A stretch of 64,000 nt of DNA from Sphingomonas leidyi (GCF_011761945.1 NZ_JAASQV010000003.1:359538-423537), one strand, 5' to 3'; shown: positions 1 to 9,365, numbered from the stretch's first letter. A program made the numbers and translations. Notes: generated by a model from the letters alone, not told the origin.

Positions 1-744
1 GCCCGCCGCACCGAGAGCAATGCCGCAAGCCTGGAAGAGACTTCCGCTGCCATCCACGCGATCGATCATCGGCTCAAGTCGATCGCGCTCTCGGCCAACG
101 AGACGCTGTCGCGCGCCGATGGCGCCATCGCCGTGGTCGGCAACGGCCGCGCGATCGCCGACGAAGCGGTGCAGGCGATGACGCGGGTGAGCGAGAGCGC
201 CAAGGGCATCGACGGCGTGATCGAGGGGCTGGACAAGATCGCCTTCCAGACCCGCGTGCTCGCGATGAACGCCGCGGTGGAGGCCGGGCGGGCCGGCGAG
301 GCGGGCCGCGGCTTCGCGGTGGTCGCCGACCTGGTGTCGGCGCTGGCGATGCGGGCGGAGGAAGAGGCCGGCCGCGCCCGCGACCAGCTGACCGCCACCC
401 AGACCGACATCGTCGCCGCGGTGGACGCAGTGCAGAAGGTGGATGGCGCCCTGGCCGATATCTCGGGCGATGTCGGCCAGGTCCATGCGCTGATCGGCAC
501 CATGGCCGAGGACAACAACGCCCAGTCGCATGCGATCGGCCAGGTGAGCGACGCGGTCGGCGACATGGATCGCGGCACCCAGCAGAACGCCGCCATGGTC
601 GAGGAAACCTCCGCCGCCGCGCGCAACCTCACCCGGGAAGTCGACACGCTGGCCGACAGCGCCGCCAGCTTCACCATCGCCGCGCCGCAAGGCCATCGCT
701 CCACCGGGCAGCGTCCGGCGATGAACGGCACGACGGTCCACTAG
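1..744 (+). CDS. Methyl-accepting chemotaxis protein, C-terminal part
   Basis: This is the signalling end of a chemoreceptor that passes sensory state to CheA/CheW. The reading frame is open from base 1, so the sensor part lies outside the window. The visible protein is helical, with the receptor hairpin around EAGRAGEAGRGFAVVAD, followed by the returning helix, which ends with NAAMVEETSAAARNL. The tip departs from the usual consensus: the segment normally read as VADEVRALA is VADLVSALA here. No pentapeptide tether for CheR/CheB is seen at the C-terminus. The TAG stop coincides with the start of an interspersed repeat. The family call is secure; the ligand is unknown. Confidence 0.93.
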   Translation, partial: ARRTESNAASLEETSAAIHAIDHRLKSIALSANETLSRADGAIAVVGNGRAIADEAVQAMTRVSESAKGIDGVIEGLDKIAFQTRVLAMNAAVEAGRAGEAGRGFAVVADLVSALAMRAEEEAGRARDQLTATQTDIVAAVDAVQKVDGALADISGDVGQVHALIGTMAEDNNAQSHAIGQVSDAVGDMDRGTQQNAAMVEETSAAARNLTREVDTLADSAASFTIAAPQGHRSTGQRPAMNGTTVH

Positions 745-840
745 GTTGAGAACCCATATTTGTTTCCGTCATCCCCGCCTGCGCGGGGATGACAGAGGAA
801 AGTCGCTGGGATGACGAGGTCTACCGATCGAGTCCCGGCC
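742..840 (+). repeat. Interspersed palindromic repeat, unit 1
   Basis: The unit begins TAGGTTGAGAACCC, whose TAG is the stop codon of the chemoreceptor gene. Its core is a perfect 26-base palindrome-like hairpin at 768-793 (GTCATCCCCGC, its complement, and a 4-base centre). It ends with a module reading CCGATCGAGTCCCGGC. Related units lie at 26013-26105, 33833-33920, 48250-48337 and 55501-55696, and a core-only copy at 38321-38347. No coding capacity is seen. Confidence 0.85.
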
Positions 841-894
841 CTGAACGAGAAGAGCCGGCACGGCCGAGGACCGCGCCGGCTCTTCTCGTTGTTC
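841..894 (-). terminator. Strong hairpin after the TonB receptor gene
   Basis: A 16-base arm at 844-859 pairs perfectly with 875-890 (AACGAGAAGAGCCGGC and its complement) around a 15-base loop. It lies 12 bases beyond the stop of the receptor gene on the minus strand. There is no clear T-run, so it may be a Rho-assisted terminator or a 3'-end stabiliser rather than a classical intrinsic terminator. Confidence 0.6.
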
Positions 895-905
895 AGCCTG
901 CGCGA

Positions 906-3680
906 TTAGAACTTGATCTTCGCGCCGAACTTACCCGTGAAGCTATAGTCCTCATATTGCAGGAGCCGCGAGCGGCCCGCGAAGTTGCGATAGGCGTAAT
1001 AGGGCTCGTTGGTCAGGTTGATCAGGTCGCCGAAAACCTGGATGTTCTTGGTGATCCAGTATTTCGCGCTGATATCCAGCTGGAAGTGATCGGTGACGTA
1101 CCGGTCCTCGGCCGCATCGTCGCCCAGCTCGTCGAGATATTTGTCGCGATAGGTACCGGCGACGCGGAAGGAGACCGGCCCCTTCTCATACCCCAGCACG
1201 ACGTTGAACGTATTCCGCGCGGACGAAGGCAGCGGAATCACGCGGGGATCGCCGATATCGCCGTCCTTGAGCACCGTGCCCTTGGCGTCCGTGAAGGTGT
1301 AGTTGATCTGGGTCAGCAGCCCGCTCAGCGCCCCCGGCAGGAAGCTGTAGACCTGGCTGTAGCTGAACTCGACGCCGTTGATGCGCGCGCTCGGCCCATT
1401 GTACGGGATCATCGCCTGGTCGAGGGTGCGGCCGTTATAGGCATAGTCCTGATACACACGGTCGACGATGTAGTTCTTGATGTCCTTGTGGAAATAGCCG
1501 AGCGACAGGCCGCCGCCCTTGCCGAAATAATATTCCGCCGAGGCATCGAAGTTCCACGCCTTGTAGGGCTGGAGGTTCGGGTTGCCGAACTCGCCTTCGT
1601 CGTCCTCGATCACCACGCGCGGGGCCAGCTTCGAGAATTTCGGGCGCACCAGGCTGCGATAGCCGGCGGCACGCAGCACCAGGCCGTTGGTCGGCTCGAA
1701 GCGCGTGGTCAGGCTGGGCAGCCAGTCGGTATAGCTGCGGGCGACGCGGATCGGCGTCACCGTCTTGGCATCGAGGTCCAGCACCTGGCCATGGATATCG
1801 TTACGGGTACGTTCCATGCGCACGCCGCCGATCACGCGGACCTTGGCGCTGTCCCAGCGGGCGAGCAGATAGCCGGCCGAGACGTCTTCCTTCACCTTGT
1901 AATCGGAGTCGTTCGAGCTTTCGAACGTATCGCCGTCGTCCAGCGCGAACAGCTTGCGATTGGCGTCGTAATAGTTGCGGAACGCAGTCTTCGACAGCGC
2001 CGGCTCGATGTTGGCCAGGTCATAGTCCTGCGGACCGAGCAGGTCCCGCATGGTGAGGTCGCCCGGGCCGTCATATTCATAGACGTCGATGTTCGCGTCG
2101 TAGCGCTTGGTACGCCAGCGGAACTTGGCGCCGCCCTGCACGGTGAACTCGCCCGCGCCGGTCGCGAAGATCTTGGCGAGGTCCGCCTTGGCCGCCCATT
2201 CGGTATCCACTGAATCGCTCAGCGTGGTGCGCTCGAGCTTGTCGAACTCATAGCCCGCGGGATCGACGAACGCCGCCTGCCCCGCCACGATATTGTAGCG
2301 GGTCTTCATCGGGTCGGCATAGTCGAAGGCGACGACGAAATTGTCGCCATCGTCGAACTTGCGCTCGAACGCGGCCGGGTCGATCGAGCCATTCTCGCGC
2401 TCGCTCGACCGCGCCCAGCTGCCCGAATAGTTGAGCTTCCAGCCATTGGCCTTGGTTTCGCCACCCAGGGTGATCGACTTGATCTCCTGGCGCTCGAAAC
2501 GGTCCTTGAGGTCGCGCGTGACCGCGATCTCGCCATCCTTCGAATCGAAGGTGGCGCCGGTGGCCGTGCCGGTGCTGGGCGCCTCGTCCATTTCGAAGGT
2601 CAGCCGGCGGCGATATTCCTGATCGTCGAAGCGCGAATACAGGCCGCGGGCATAGAGCGTGGTGGTGTCGCTGGGCTTCCAGTCGAGCGACAGCGACGAG
2701 CTGATGCGCTGGCGCTCCACGTCATAGTCGCGATATTCGACGGTGTCGGCAAAGGCGTTGCCGCCATCCTCGTCCCAGCCGTCCATCTCTTCGTTGTTGG
2801 TCGCGAACTTGCGCTGATAATAGGAGACGCCGCCGGCGATGCCGAAATTGTCGGTGATGCGAGTCGAGAAATCGAAGCTCGCCTTGGGCGTCACCGTCTC
2901 GCGCAGATTGTTGTAGCTGCCCTCGATCGAGGCGGTCAGCAGGTCCTTCTTGCGGGCGAAGGCGCTCACCGTGTTGATCTCGATCGACGCGCCGATCGTG
3001 TCGGCGTCCATGTCGGGGGTCAGGGACTTCTTGACCTCGATCGATTCGATCGTGTCGCTCGAGATCACGTCGAGCGCGACCGAGCGGACATCGGATTCGG
3101 GCGCGGGCAGGCGCGTGCCGTTGACCGAGGTGCCGTTGAGCTCGGGATCGAGGCCGCGGACCGAGACGAAGCGGCCCTCGCCCTGGTCATTCAGAATGTT
3201 GATGCCCGGCAGGCGACGCAGCGATTCCGCCACGTTCTGATCGGGGAACTGGCCGACCGCGTCGCGGGTCAGCACGCTCTCCACGCCGTCGGCGGCGCGC
3301 TGGCGCGAGAGCGCGCCGAGCAGGTTGGCGCGCTGGCCGACGACGAGGATCTGGCTGCCCGCGGTGCCGAGCACCAGGTCCTGCCGGAACACGCCGCTTT
3401 CCGGCACTACGATCTTCACTTCGCTCGCGGGCACGCCGGCGAATTCGGCGCGCAGCGTGTAGGCGCCGGCCGGAACGTCGCCGAAGCGGAAGCTGCCCGA
3501 GGCATCGGCCTCGGTGGTGCGGCGCAGCTCGACGATGGTGACGCGCGCGCCCTGGAGGTTGCGGGTGCCGCTCGCCTCCGAAACATTGCCGGTCACGTCA
3601 TTGGCGTGCGCGGCGACCGGTGCGGTGAGAAGCGCGGCGCCAAGCAACAGGCGCGTGCGGAGAGACGGTTTGCGAAACAT
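906..3680 (-). CDS. TonB-dependent outer-membrane receptor with N-terminal carboxypeptidase-regulatory-like domain
   Basis: This is an outer-membrane active transporter powered by TonB/ExbBD. At 924 residues it is typical of sphingomonad receptors. A signal peptide covers about residues 1-26 (ends AAHA). A beta-sandwich of the carboxypeptidase-regulatory type follows (about 28-110). The plug comes next (around VGQFPDQNVAESLRRLPG, about 140-160), then a long beta-barrel ending in the outer-membrane signature KIKF. Receptors of this architecture often import oligosaccharides or other large nutrients, but nothing adjacent fixes the substrate. It is monocistronic, with a strong hairpin just after the stop. 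Confidence 0.93.
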   Translation of the reverse strand: MFRKPSLRTRLLLGAALLTAPVAAHANDVTGNVSEASGTRNLQGARVTIVELRRTTEADASGSFRFGDVPAGAYTLRAEFAGVPASEVKIVVPESGVFRQDLVLGTAGSQILVVGQRANLLGALSRQRAADGVESVLTRDAVGQFPDQNVAESLRRLPGINILNDQGEGRFVSVRGLDPELNGTSVNGTRLPAPESDVRSVALDVISSDTIESIEVKKSLTPDMDADTIGASIEINTVSAFARKKDLLTASIEGSYNNLRETVTPKASFDFSTRITDNFGIAGGVSYYQRKFATNNEEMDGWDEDGGNAFADTVEYRDYDVERQRISSSLSLDWKPSDTTTLYARGLYSRFDDQEYRRRLTFEMDEAPSTGTATGATFDSKDGEIAVTRDLKDRFERQEIKSITLGGETKANGWKLNYSGSWARSSERENGSIDPAAFERKFDDGDNFVVAFDYADPMKTRYNIVAGQAAFVDPAGYEFDKLERTTLSDSVDTEWAAKADLAKIFATGAGEFTVQGGAKFRWRTKRYDANIDVYEYDGPGDLTMRDLLGPQDYDLANIEPALSKTAFRNYYDANRKLFALDDGDTFESSNDSDYKVKEDVSAGYLLARWDSAKVRVIGGVRMERTRNDIHGQVLDLDAKTVTPIRVARSYTDWLPSLTTRFEPTNGLVLRAAGYRSLVRPKFSKLAPRVVIEDDEGEFGNPNLQPYKAWNFDASAEYYFGKGGGLSLGYFHKDIKNYIVDRVYQDYAYNGRTLDQAMIPYNGPSARINGVEFSYSQVYSFLPGALSGLLTQINYTFTDAKGTVLKDGDIGDPRVIPLPSSARNTFNVVLGYEKGPVSFRVAGTYRDKYLDELGDDAAEDRYVTDHFQLDISAKYWITKNIQVFGDLINLTNEPYYAYRNFAGRSRLLQYEDYSFTGKFGAKIKF

Positions 3681-3745
3681 GAAATCGGGCCCCCTTCAAT
3701 ATGCAGGGGCCCGGTTGCCTTGGATCATGAACGGTACATTTCTTC

Positions 3746-3775
3746 TTGACGACATTTCGGTGACACAAGTCTAAA
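3746..3775 (+). promoter_or_regulatory. Candidate sigma-70-type promoter for the DUF1993 gene
   Basis: A TTGACG at 3746-3751 and a TCTAAA at 3770-3775 are separated by 18 bases in the AT-richer gap between the divergent receptor and DUF1993 genes. The -35 is one base off consensus and the -10 matches 4 of 6. It would start transcription about 130 bases before the ATG at 3915. Confidence 0.35.
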
Positions 3776-3914
3776 CAACTGCTTTTACAGCAATCTTTCC
3801 CATGACGCGCGATCCCGCACTTCGTTGCGCCGCGGCAATCAGGTCCTGCCGGAAACATTTCGCTTCCGTTCAGGCCCGTTGCGCGGCGTTCCGCGGGGGC
3901 TTATCTCCGCGACC

Positions 3915-4421
3915 ATGGCAACCGAACTCTACGACCTGACCGTTCCCGTCTTCCTGCGCGGCTTCAAGGCGATGGCGGCGTTCCTCGACAAGGCGCGCGC
4001 ATGGGCCGACGAGCAGGGCATCCCGCACGAGGAGCTGCTCGCCGCCCGGCTGGCCGAGGACATGGCGCCGCTCACCGCGCAGATCCAGCGGGTCAGCGAT
4101 TCGGCGAAGCTCGCCGTGGCGCGGATCGGCCGGATCGAGGCGCCGGCGATGGCCGATACCGAGACGAGCTTCGACGAGCTGCAGGCGCGCATCGCGGCGA
4201 CCATCGCCTTCCTGAAGGCCGTCCCGCGCGAAGCGATCGACGGACGCGAGGATGCCGATGTCGAAGTGAAGACGCCCAGCCGCAGCTTCCACTTCAAGGG
4301 CCTGCCCTATGTGACCGGCTTCGTCCTCCCCAACTTCTATTTCCACATGACCGCCGCCTACGCGATCCTGCGCCACAAGGGCGCGCCGGTGGGCAAGATG
4401 GACTATCTGGGCGGCATCTGA
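3915..4421 (+). CDS. DUF1993 family protein
   Basis: A 168-residue soluble protein matching the DUF1993 family in pattern: an all-helical N-terminus (LYDLTVPVFLRGFKAMAAFL), the central FKGLPYVTGFVLPNFYFHMT segment and a C-terminal KMDYLGG. The family belongs to the DinB-like four-helix type and its reaction is unknown. The ATG at 3915 is preferred over an in-frame upstream start at 3825 because family similarity begins there. The stop overlaps the next ATG (TGATG), so the two genes are probably translationally coupled. Confidence 0.85.
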   Translation: MATELYDLTVPVFLRGFKAMAAFLDKARAWADEQGIPHEELLAARLAEDMAPLTAQIQRVSDSAKLAVARIGRIEAPAMADTETSFDELQARIAATIAFLKAVPREAIDGREDADVEVKTPSRSFHFKGLPYVTGFVLPNFYFHMTAAYAILRHKGAPVGKMDYLGGI

Positions 4422-5290
4422 TGGCGCGCGTGGCGGTGATCGGCGCGGGCGCCATCGGCGGCACCCTTGCCGCCTGGCTGGCCCAGAGCCACGAAGTCAC
4501 GGTCTGCGCGCGCTCGCCGCTCGCCGATCTCGAGGTCGAGACGCCCGAAGGGGTGATCCGCGCCGCGCCGCGCATCCTCACCGATCCGGCCGGGGCCAGC
4601 GCGGTGGATTGGATACTCTGCACCACCAAGACCTATGACTGCGCCGCCGCGGCCGCCTGGCTGCCCGGCTTGATGGGCCCCGCCACCCGGCTCGCGGTGA
4701 TCCAGAACGGCGTCGAGCAGCGCGATCGCTTCCCCCAGGTGCCGGCGCAGCGCACCGTGCCCGTGATCATCGACCTGCCCGCCGAGCGGCACGCGCCGGG
4801 CCGCATCGTCCAGCGCCGCAACGGCACGATCCATGTGCCCGAGGGCGAGGCCGGCGAGGCCCTGGTCGCGCTGTTCGCCGACACGCCGATCGACGCGCAG
4901 ACCACGCCCGATTTCGTCACCGCCGCCTGGCGAAAGCTCGCGATCAACTGCTCGGGGATCGTCAGCGCGCTTACCCGTCGTCCCGCCGAAGTGGCGAACG
5001 ACGAAGGCGTGGCGGAGGTAATGCGCGCGCTGGTGAGCGAATGCATCGCGGTGGGCCGGGCGGAGGGCGCCGACCTGCCCGACAAGCTCGCCGACCAGGT
5101 CGTCAGATGGACGACGCTCGCGCATCCGCAATCGGTCAATTCCCTCCACGCCGATTTCGTCGCGGGCCGCCAGACCGAAGTGGATGCGCGCAACCGGGTG
5201 ATCGTTCGGCTGGGCGCCACGCACGGCATCGATGCGCCGATGAACCGCGCGCTCGCATCTCTACTAATGGCGGCATCCACTCGGAATTAA
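4421..5290 (+). CDS. Ketopantoate reductase (PanE/ApbA) family oxidoreductase
   Basis: This NAD(P)H-dependent reductase family includes the enzyme reducing 2-dehydropantoate to pantoate in coenzyme A synthesis. The 289-residue protein begins with a Rossmann motif (VIGAGAIGGTLAAWL, residues 5-19). The catalytic lysine is present in WRKLAINC (Lys172), with the partner Asn four residues later. The C-terminal helix region keeps the HPQSVNSLHADF and TEVD landmarks. It overlaps the DUF1993 stop by one base. Paralogues of PanE with other 2-oxoacid substrates are common, so a role in pantothenate synthesis is likely but not certain. Confidence 0.85.
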   Translation: MARVAVIGAGAIGGTLAAWLAQSHEVTVCARSPLADLEVETPEGVIRAAPRILTDPAGASAVDWILCTTKTYDCAAAAAWLPGLMGPATRLAVIQNGVEQRDRFPQVPAQRTVPVIIDLPAERHAPGRIVQRRNGTIHVPEGEAGEALVALFADTPIDAQTTPDFVTAAWRKLAINCSGIVSALTRRPAEVANDEGVAEVMRALVSECIAVGRAEGADLPDKLADQVVRWTTLAHPQSVNSLHADFVAGRQTEVDARNRVIVRLGATHGIDAPMNRALASLLMAASTRN

Positions 5291-5315
5291 CCGTTACGGT
5301 GCAGGAATCCCGGCC

Positions 5316-6095
5316 ATGGAAGCTGGTATTCGTGCGTTGCTGCTCAGTCGCGGCACCTGGTTCGTCATACTCCTGGCCATGGCCGGGCTCTACGGCATAT
5401 TCGCGTTCGACATCTTCCGCGACGAAGGCGCCAATGTCGCCGATCGCAAATTCCGGATCGAAGTGGACGAGTTCCTGCTCTTCACCTCGGCGCTGATCCT
5501 CCTGCTGTTCGGCTTCGGGCTGAACCAGCATCGGGCGCGCGCGCGCGAACGCGTGCGGAGGATCCAGGCCGAGCACAGCGTGCGCGATCTCGGCTATCAT
5601 GACGCGCTCACCGGCATGCCCAATCGCCGCGCCTTCGACGAGGCGCTGGCCCGGCTGGTCGACGGAGCGGCGCCGGAGCGGCTCACTGCAGTCTTCATGC
5701 TCGATCTCAACGGCTTCAAGGCGATCAACGACACGCATGGCCATGCCGCCGGCGATGCGATCCTGCGTGCCGCGGCGGGCCGCATCGCCGACGCCGTACG
5801 GGACGGCGATTGCGCGGCGCGGCTGGGCGGGGACGAATTCGCGGTGATCGCCCCCGCGGTCCTGAGCGCGGAAGTGGCGCTGTCGATCGCCGGCCGGCTC
5901 GCCGCGAGCATCACGCGCCCGATCGTGCTCGACGGGCGCTCCCACCAGGTGGGCACCGGCATCGGCATCGCCCTGGTCCGCAGCGGCGAGATACATTCCG
6001 CCGAGCTGGTTCGCCGCGCCGACATCGCGCTCTATGCAGCCAAGCGCGGCAATGGCGAGCCCTGGCGTCTCTACGCGCCCGAGCTGGAAGCCTAG
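5316..6095 (+). CDS. Membrane-bound diguanylate cyclase (GGDEF)
   Basis: It makes cyclic di-GMP from two GTP. Two predicted membrane helices (about 13-31 and 53-69) flank a small periplasmic loop. The GGDEF domain opens with DALTGMPNRRAF. The active site GGDEF is intact at 171-175, and an inhibitory I-site RxxD (R162-D165) sits the usual five residues before it, so product inhibition is expected. The gene starts 25 bases after the reductase gene, possibly in the same transcript. It converges with modC, overlapping its end by 4 bases. There is no separate sensor domain beyond the two-helix input. Confidence 0.95.
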   Translation: MEAGIRALLLSRGTWFVILLAMAGLYGIFAFDIFRDEGANVADRKFRIEVDEFLLFTSALILLLFGFGLNQHRARARERVRRIQAEHSVRDLGYHDALTGMPNRRAFDEALARLVDGAAPERLTAVFMLDLNGFKAINDTHGHAAGDAILRAAAGRIADAVRDGDCAARLGGDEFAVIAPAVLSAEVALSIAGRLAASITRPIVLDGRSHQVGTGIGIALVRSGEIHSAELVRRADIALYAAKRGNGEPWRLYAPELEA

Positions 6096-6700
6096 ATCCC
6101 GACCACGCGCGTTCCCAGCCGCGTCGCTTCGTCGCGGTCATGGGTCACCATCAGGATCGGCATCCGCACCGCGTCGCGCAGCCGCTCGATCAGCGCCATG
6201 ATTTCCTCGCGCCGCGCCCGGTCGAGCGAGGACAGGGGCTCGTCGAGCAGCAGGAAGCGCGGATCGGACAGCAGCGCCCGCCCGATCGCCACCCGCCGCG
6301 CCTCGCCCCCCGAAAGCGTGCGCGGCCAGCGATCGAGCAGATGCGCGATGCCCAGCAACGCGATCGTCTCGTCCACGTCCAGGCCGCCATCGCCTCGGCA
6401 CCCATAGAGCAGGTTGGCGCGCACGCGCAGGTGCGGGAACAGCCGCGCTTCCTGGAATACATAGCCCGCGCGCCGCTCGGCCACGGGCACGTCGATCCCG
6501 GCCGCGCCGTCGAACAGCGTCTCGCCGCCCACTCGCACATGGCCGGCATCGGGCGCCGTCAGCCCGGCGACCATGTTCAGCACGCTGGTCTTGCCCGCGC
6601 CCGAGGGGCCGAACAACACGGTGAGCCCCGCGTCCGCCACGATCCGGCAGGCGATCTCGGTCTCGCCCAGGCGCTTGGTCAGGTCGAGGTCAAAGGACAT
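6092..6700 (-). CDS. modC: Molybdate ABC transporter ATP-binding protein, short form
   Basis: This is the ATPase that drives molybdate import with ModB. The Walker A motif GPSGAGKT is at 31-38, the signature LSGGEARR and Walker B FLLLDEP are present, and the switch histidine is in MVTHDRDEA. At about 202 residues it lacks the C-terminal molbindin/TOBE domain of classical ModC (about 350 residues). The ATG at 6700 is chosen because the reading frame upstream of it is modB in another frame. It overlaps modB by 11 bases. Order on the minus strand is modA, modB, modC. Confidence 0.92.
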   Translation of the reverse strand: MSFDLDLTKRLGETEIACRIVADAGLTVLFGPSGAGKTSVLNMVAGLTAPDAGHVRVGGETLFDGAAGIDVPVAERRAGYVFQEARLFPHLRVRANLLYGCRGDGGLDVDETIALLGIAHLLDRWPRTLSGGEARRVAIGRALLSDPRFLLLDEPLSSLDRARREEIMALIERLRDAVRMPILMVTHDRDEATRLGTRVVGI

Positions 6701-7382
6701 GCAGCCCCCTGCCCGCGCGCCGCGCGATGATCTCGGAAGCGAGCAGCGCTCCCAGCGAGAGCAGCACCGAAATGCCGGCAAGGCGCAGCACCTGGCCCTC
6801 GCCGCCCGGCAGCTGCAGCGCGGCATAGATGGCGAGCGGCAAGGTCTGCGTCTCGCCCGGCACGCTGGAGACGAAGGTGATCGTCGCCCCGAACTCGCCC
6901 AGCGCCCGCGCGAAGCCGAGCACCGCGCCGGCGAGCACCCCGGGCAGGCTGAGCGGCAGCGTCACGCTCGCGAACACCCGCCAGCGCCCGGCTCCCAGCG
7001 TTGCCGCCGCCTGCTCGAGCCGCCGGTCGACCGCTTCGATCGAGAGCCGCATCGCACGCACCATCAGCGGCAGCGCCATCACCGCCGACGCGATCGCCGC
7101 CCCGGTCCACCGGAACAGCACCGAGACGCCGAACCAGCTCTCGAGCCAGCCCCCGATCGGCCCGCCCGGCGCGAAGGCGAGCAGCAGCAGCCAGCCGGTC
7201 ACCACCGGCGGCACCGCCAGCGGCAGGTGCACCAGCCCGTCGAGCAGCAGCTTTCCCGGAAAACGCCCGCGCGCCAGCAACCAAGCCAGCGCGAACGCCA
7301 CCGGCAGGCATGCCAGCACCGCCACCCCGCCCACGCGGAGCGACAGCAGCACGATGCCCCATTCCGCGGGCGCGAGCATCAC
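6690..7382 (-). CDS. modB: Molybdate ABC transporter permease
   Basis: This is the inner-membrane channel of the molybdate importer. The 230 residues hold about five to six membrane helices. The cytoplasmic EAA-type loop that docks with ModC is visible as EQAAATLGAGRWRVFASVTL, and ARALGEFGATITF is a ModB hallmark. The start overlaps the modA stop by 4 bases, giving tight coupling. Confidence 0.95.
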   Translation of the reverse strand: MMLAPAEWGIVLLSLRVGGVAVLACLPVAFALAWLLARGRFPGKLLLDGLVHLPLAVPPVVTGWLLLLAFAPGGPIGGWLESWFGVSVLFRWTGAAIASAVMALPLMVRAMRLSIEAVDRRLEQAAATLGAGRWRVFASVTLPLSLPGVLAGAVLGFARALGEFGATITFVSSVPGETQTLPLAIYAALQLPGGEGQVLRLAGISVLLSLGALLASEIIARRAGRGLHVL

Positions 7383-8158
7383 AACGGCAGGAAGCCGAAG
7401 CGCCGGAAGATCGCCCGCCCCTCGCCGCCCAGCAGGAAGCGCCGGAACGGCTCGGCATCGGGGCTGGCCGATGCCTTCAGCCGGGCAAGCGGATAGCGGA
7501 TCGGCGGATGGCTGCTATCGGGCAGCACGCGCACCATCTCCACTCGGGTGGAGGCCCGCGCATCGGTCGCATAGACGATCCCGAACGGCGCCGCCCCGCG
7601 CTCGACGAACGCCAGCGCCGCGCGCACGCTCTCGCCGCGCACCACCCGGGCCTTCACCGCATCCCAGGCCCCCAGCGCCTCGAGCGATGCCCTGGCATAG
7701 CGCCCGGCCGGCACCGCGTCCGGATCGGCGAGCGCGAGCGGCCCGCCGCCCAGCAACCGCGCCAGCGGCACGCGCGGCCCGGCATCGCCCCGCGCGCCCT
7801 TCGGCCGCACCACCACCAGCCGGTTCCCCAGGAATGCCGCGCGCGTGCCCGGCACGATCAGCCCGCGCTTCTCGACATCGTCCATCCACGGCTCGTCGGC
7901 CGAGACGAACAGGTCCGCCGCCGCGCCCGCCGCGATCTGCCGCGCCAGCGCCGAGGATGCGGCGAACGAGCAGACCGGCCGGGCCCGGCCCTTGCGTGCC
8001 CAGGCATCGGCTGCCGCCGTCATCGATTCCTGCAAGCTGGCGGCGGCCAGCACCAGCGGCGCCCCCACCGCGGCGGCAACCACCCCGCGCGGCGCCATCG
8101 CCGCCACGCCGATCCCGGCGAGCAGCGCTCGCCGGTCGATCCGTCCCTCGATCGTCAT
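7379..8158 (-). CDS. modA: Molybdate-binding periplasmic protein
   Basis: This is the solute receptor for molybdate/tungstate. The N-terminus (RIDRRALLAGIGVAAMA) has a twin-arginine-like export signal, unusual for ModA but seen in some alphaproteobacteria. The mature protein has the ModA landmarks AAASLQESM, SFAASSALARQI, FVSADEPWMD and a late GIVYATDA. It is the first gene of modABC. No ModE regulator gene and no molybdenum-cofactor riboswitch was recognised nearby. Confidence 0.94.
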   Translation of the reverse strand: MTIEGRIDRRALLAGIGVAAMAPRGVVAAAVGAPLVLAAASLQESMTAAADAWARKGRARPVCSFAASSALARQIAAGAAADLFVSADEPWMDDVEKRGLIVPGTRAAFLGNRLVVVRPKGARGDAGPRVPLARLLGGGPLALADPDAVPAGRYARASLEALGAWDAVKARVVRGESVRAALAFVERGAAPFGIVYATDARASTRVEMVRVLPDSSHPPIRYPLARLKASASPDAEPFRRFLLGGEGRAIFRRFGFLPL

Positions 8159-8198
8159 GCCCCCTGCCTGACACCCGCCACGCAGCGAGGCAAGGCCC

Positions 8199-9218
8199 TC
8201 ACTTCAGCCCGAGCGCCTTGCGGACATCCGCCCAGCGGACCAGCTTGAAGTTCTGCGCGGCGGGCGCATTGTCGCCATCCTGCGCCAGCATCAGCCCGCC
8301 CTGCAGCCCCGGCCCGAAGCTCGCGGTGGAGACTTCGATCCCGTCGGTCTCGCTGGTCGCGCCGAATTTCCCCGCCGCGATCCGGAAGCGCCCCGCATAG
8401 GCCATGTCGCGCAGGCGCCACACGCCATAGGCGCTGTCGCCCTGGCTCGACACGACCAGCCAGCCGCCGCGCGCGCCCTCGGCCGCGATCGCCACGCCTT
8501 CCACATCGTCCACCAGGCGCTTGCCGTCCACCGCGATCACTTTCTCGCCGGCGATCGGATCGCGCGGGTTCGCACCGAAGCGCCACACGCCGACATCCTC
8601 CTCGCCCACGAACAGCGTGCCCGTCCGGTCATCGGCCACGCACCCTTCGGACTGGGTCGCCAGCCGCATGGTGCGCACACGGTCCGCCTTGATCGCTCCG
8701 CCTTCGCGCAGGATCTCCATCTGCACGATCGTGCCGCCCTTGTGCACGACAAAGGCATGCAGCCGTCCGCCGCGCGGCGCGTACATGCACAGGCCATATG
8801 CCTCGCCCGCCCCGGCATCGAACCGCCCGATCTCGGCGAGCGCGGCCGTCCGCGTATCCAGCGTGTAGAGCGCCAGCTTCGCCGCCGCCTTGTCGTTGCG
8901 ATCGCTCGCCGCCACGATCACCTGGCCGCCCCACACGCGCAGGTCGACATTGTTCACTCGCCCCGCCGGCAGCGTCGAGCGCAGCTTGCCCGACAGGGCA
9001 TAGACGTTGAGCCCGGCCTTCTTGTCGGTCGCGACGATCAGGCTGCGGGCGGGATCGCGCGGGTTGCGCCAGATCGCGGGATCGTCCGCCGCATCCTCCA
9101 GGCTCGCGACTGCCTGCGTCTCCCCGATCGCCTTCACTTCGGCAGTCGGCACCGCCTGCGCATCCTGAGCGGTGGCAGCAGGCACGGTCTGGAGCAGCAT
9201 CAGCGTGGCAAGCAGCAT
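8199..9218 (-). CDS. Beta-propeller phytase (3-phytase), secreted
   Basis: A calcium-dependent phosphatase that releases phosphate from phytate in the periplasm or outside the cell. A signal peptide ends near residue 17 (ATA-QDA). The six-bladed propeller landmarks appear in order: DDPAIWRNP, ATDKKAGLNVY, GRVNNVDLR, the blade with FVGEEDVGVWRFG, DDVEGVAIA, SSQGDSAYGVWR and TDGIEV. These supply the acidic calcium/phosphate ligands of the family. Length (339) is normal. A purine-rich site AAGGGG precedes the ATG. It lies 40 bases before modA on the same strand, with no obvious functional link. Together with phoX it points to organic-phosphate scavenging. Confidence 0.93.
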   Translation of the reverse strand: MLLATLMLLQTVPAATAQDAQAVPTAEVKAIGETQAVASLEDAADDPAIWRNPRDPARSLIVATDKKAGLNVYALSGKLRSTLPAGRVNNVDLRVWGGQVIVAASDRNDKAAAKLALYTLDTRTAALAEIGRFDAGAGEAYGLCMYAPRGGRLHAFVVHKGGTIVQMEILREGGAIKADRVRTMRLATQSEGCVADDRTGTLFVGEEDVGVWRFGANPRDPIAGEKVIAVDGKRLVDDVEGVAIAAEGARGGWLVVSSQGDSAYGVWRLRDMAYAGRFRIAAGKFGATSETDGIEVSTASFGPGLQGGLMLAQDGDNAPAAQNFKLVRWADVRKALGLK

Positions 9219-9365
9219 GGGTTCCCCTTCTTCATGGACGCCCGCCGTCTATAAACGCTGTGCGACGGAACGATGACGATCCGGAGACAGTCGCTCCCCC
9301 ATCGCTCGACAGGAAACCGTCGCCCCGGTGCCCGAACCGCGCTACGACGCATGGCGGCGAGAGGG

